From an uncultured Collinsella sp. (GTDB lineage: Bacteria; Actinomycetota; Coriobacteriia; Coriobacteriales; Coriobacteriaceae), in the NCBI GenBank assembly GCA_900550735.1, contig URTD01000136.1, forward strand, positions 1 to 5,230: DNA of 5,230 bases, written 5' to 3'. The notes under the pieces are model-generated. The model saw nothing but the letters and a program-made list of their open reading frames with translations, made no database searches and was not told where the DNA came from. This document shows positions 4,257-5,230 of the stretch, piece by piece. Both the position numbers and the translations under genes were made by a program. The number at the start of each line of letters is the position of its first letter. The first letter of the stretch is position 1.

Positions 4257-5230
4257 CTAGCGCAGGGACCTCAAGCCGCCGGCGTCCTTGTCGAGCACCG
4301 TAAAGCGCACGGCATCCAGGTGCTCCAAGATGCTGATGGCACGTTTGCGCGACACACCCAGGGCCTCGCGCAGTACGCTCGTGGTGGCAACACCGCCGGC
4401 TGCCTCAATGGCGGCGGCAACAAGCTCGCGCGCATGGGCCTCGGCGGCAGCGGACAGGGCAACGTCGCGCTCGACCTTAACGATCGAGCGATTGAGCGAA
4501 AGCTCACGCAGGGCACGTGTCATGGTGTCGCGATCGAGCTGGAGTTGCTCGCCCACCTCGGGCAACGTCGGCGCATCGAGGCCGGCTTCGTCCAGCAAGG
4601 CGACGATACGCTCGCAGGCCTCGCGCACCACACGCGCCGCAGCGGCAGCGGAGTGCGGGTCGAACACCTCGGCGCCCTCGGAGGCACACACGCCGCGCGA
4701 GCAGCCCTCGGAAATCAGGGCTGCGGCAACTGTATCGTCAGCGGTAGGCCACGCAGCATGGGTAACGGCGCCCGGCGTAAAGCCCGTCTCCTTGGGGGCA
4801 GCCGCGTGCATGGCAGACAGGGTCGCCGTCAGCACGTCCATGGCGGCATCGAGCACGGCAGCATTCGCATACAACGTACCGCCTGGGCCCGCAAGTTCGC
4901 GCACAATACCTCGCGCCACCAACTCGTTCAGCGCGGCATCGGCCTCACCGGAAACAAGATCTAGCGCCGCGGCAACGTCGGCGACCACGACTGGCAACGT
5001 CTGCAGCGCCAGCCACGCGTCCACACCAGCGACGGCATCGCCGGTCTCAAGCGCTGCAAGCAGCGCGCGCTCCCCCGCCGAAAGCTCGCGCGAACGACGG
5101 CAGCGCGACAACAGCACGCGCCCTCCACCAATAAGCATGACCGGCGAATAGGACAGCACCACGGCATGGTCGCCGGCACGCAGCGGCAGCGGCTCCTCCA
5201 ATCGTACCTGCACGGTACGGGTCTCGCCCA
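4257..5230 (-). CDS. selB: Selenocysteine-specific translation elongation factor SelB, C-terminal part
   Basis: The visible 323 residues continue past the right edge. The GTPase domain and most of the EF-Tu-like beta-barrels are therefore missing from view. The visible part opens with the last of these: RLEEPLPLRAGDHAVVLSYS, then PVMLIGGGRVL, a hallmark of SelB domain III. A long Ala-rich helical region of winged-helix repeats follows. It ends in the best-conserved RNA-binding winged helix, with SVLREALGVSRKRAISILEH and the closing LDAVRFTVLDKDAGGLRSLR, where GVSRK and LLE/ILEHLD-type residues are typical. SelB-GTP carries Sec-tRNA to the ribosome, and this C-terminal half binds the SECIS hairpin in selenoprotein mRNA. 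The tRNA-Sec gene follows about 150 bp downstream, supporting the call. A GTG at 5213 is internal, not the start. The frame ends in TAG at 4257. Confidence 0.94.
   Translation of the reverse strand, partial: GETRTVQVRLEEPLPLRAGDHAVVLSYSPVMLIGGGRVLLSRCRRSRELSAGERALLAALETGDAVAGVDAWLALQTLPVVVADVAAALDLVSGEADAALNELVARGIVRELAGPGGTLYANAAVLDAAMDVLTATLSAMHAAAPKETGFTPGAVTHAAWPTADDTVAAALISEGCSRGVCASEGAEVFDPHSAAAAARVVREACERIVALLDEAGLDAPTLPEVGEQLQLDRDTMTRALRELSLNRSIVKVERDVALSAAAEAHARELVAAAIEAAGGVATTSVLREALGVSRKRAISILEHLDAVRFTVLDKDAGGLRSLR

Noticed and set aside
4288..5151. Plus-strand Ser/Ala/Arg-rich open frame opposite selB
   Set aside because: Composition is typical of the reverse frame of a GC-rich gene; SelB motifs on the minus strand explain the sequence.
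5211..5213. GTG codon as the start of SelB
   Set aside because: The frame stays open to the window edge, and the residues here belong to the middle of SelB domain III, so the real start is outside the window.
1..5230. In-frame TGA/SECIS selenoprotein genes, CRISPR arrays, insertion sequences
   Set aside because: I looked for a selenoprotein because of selB and selC, but every gene here ends in TAA or TAG or runs off the edge, and I saw no interrupted frame with family similarity on both sides of a TGA. No transposase and no spaced repeat array were seen.

Overview
The window is GC-rich. Every gene I can support lies on the minus strand, so transcription runs from high to low coordinates. Gene content, codon style and protein sequences suggest a gut-type Coriobacteriia actinobacterium, with Collinsella or a close relative the best guess. 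That assignment rests on recall of family sequences, not on a search.

Layout in transcription order (right to left). (1) 5230-4257: the C-terminal part of SelB, the selenocysteine-specific elongation factor; its GTPase end lies outside the window. (2) 4231-4165: a long, almost perfect foldback in the selB 3' region. (3) 4107-4011: a selenocysteine tRNA (selC) with anticodon TCA, a long variable arm and encoded CCA. It has a plausible promoter just upstream and a strong factor-independent terminator at 4001-3947. No ORF call would show this gene. (4) 3856-3224: a MobA-type molybdenum cofactor guanylyltransferase. (5) 3208-2813: a DUF3343 (putative Se/S carrier-like) protein with an unusual Cys-rich N-terminal extension, 15 nt after mobA. 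(6) 2812-2557: a 256-bp intergenic region with short repeats, a weak promoter candidate and a leader hairpin. (7) 2556-1201: gdhA, glutamate dehydrogenase (probably NADP-linked), ending in a clear terminator. (8) 1079-165 and 165-1: the FAD-binding subunit and the start of the [2Fe-2S] subunit of a xanthine dehydrogenase-family molybdenum hydroxylase, joined by a stop/start overlap.

How they fit together: SelB and tRNA-Sec decode UGA as selenocysteine. MobA makes the guanylylated molybdenum cofactor used by DMSO-reductase-family enzymes such as Sec-containing formate dehydrogenase. DUF3343 proteins often sit near selenium genes. Items 1 and 3-5 therefore read as a selenium/molybdenum maturation block. 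gdhA is a separate central nitrogen-metabolism gene between that block and the molybdenum hydroxylase genes. The most interesting points are unusual positions in the tRNA-Sec (C33 and a G-A opposition at the eighth acceptor pair), the Cys-rich DUF3343 extension, and the 67-nt foldback after selB.
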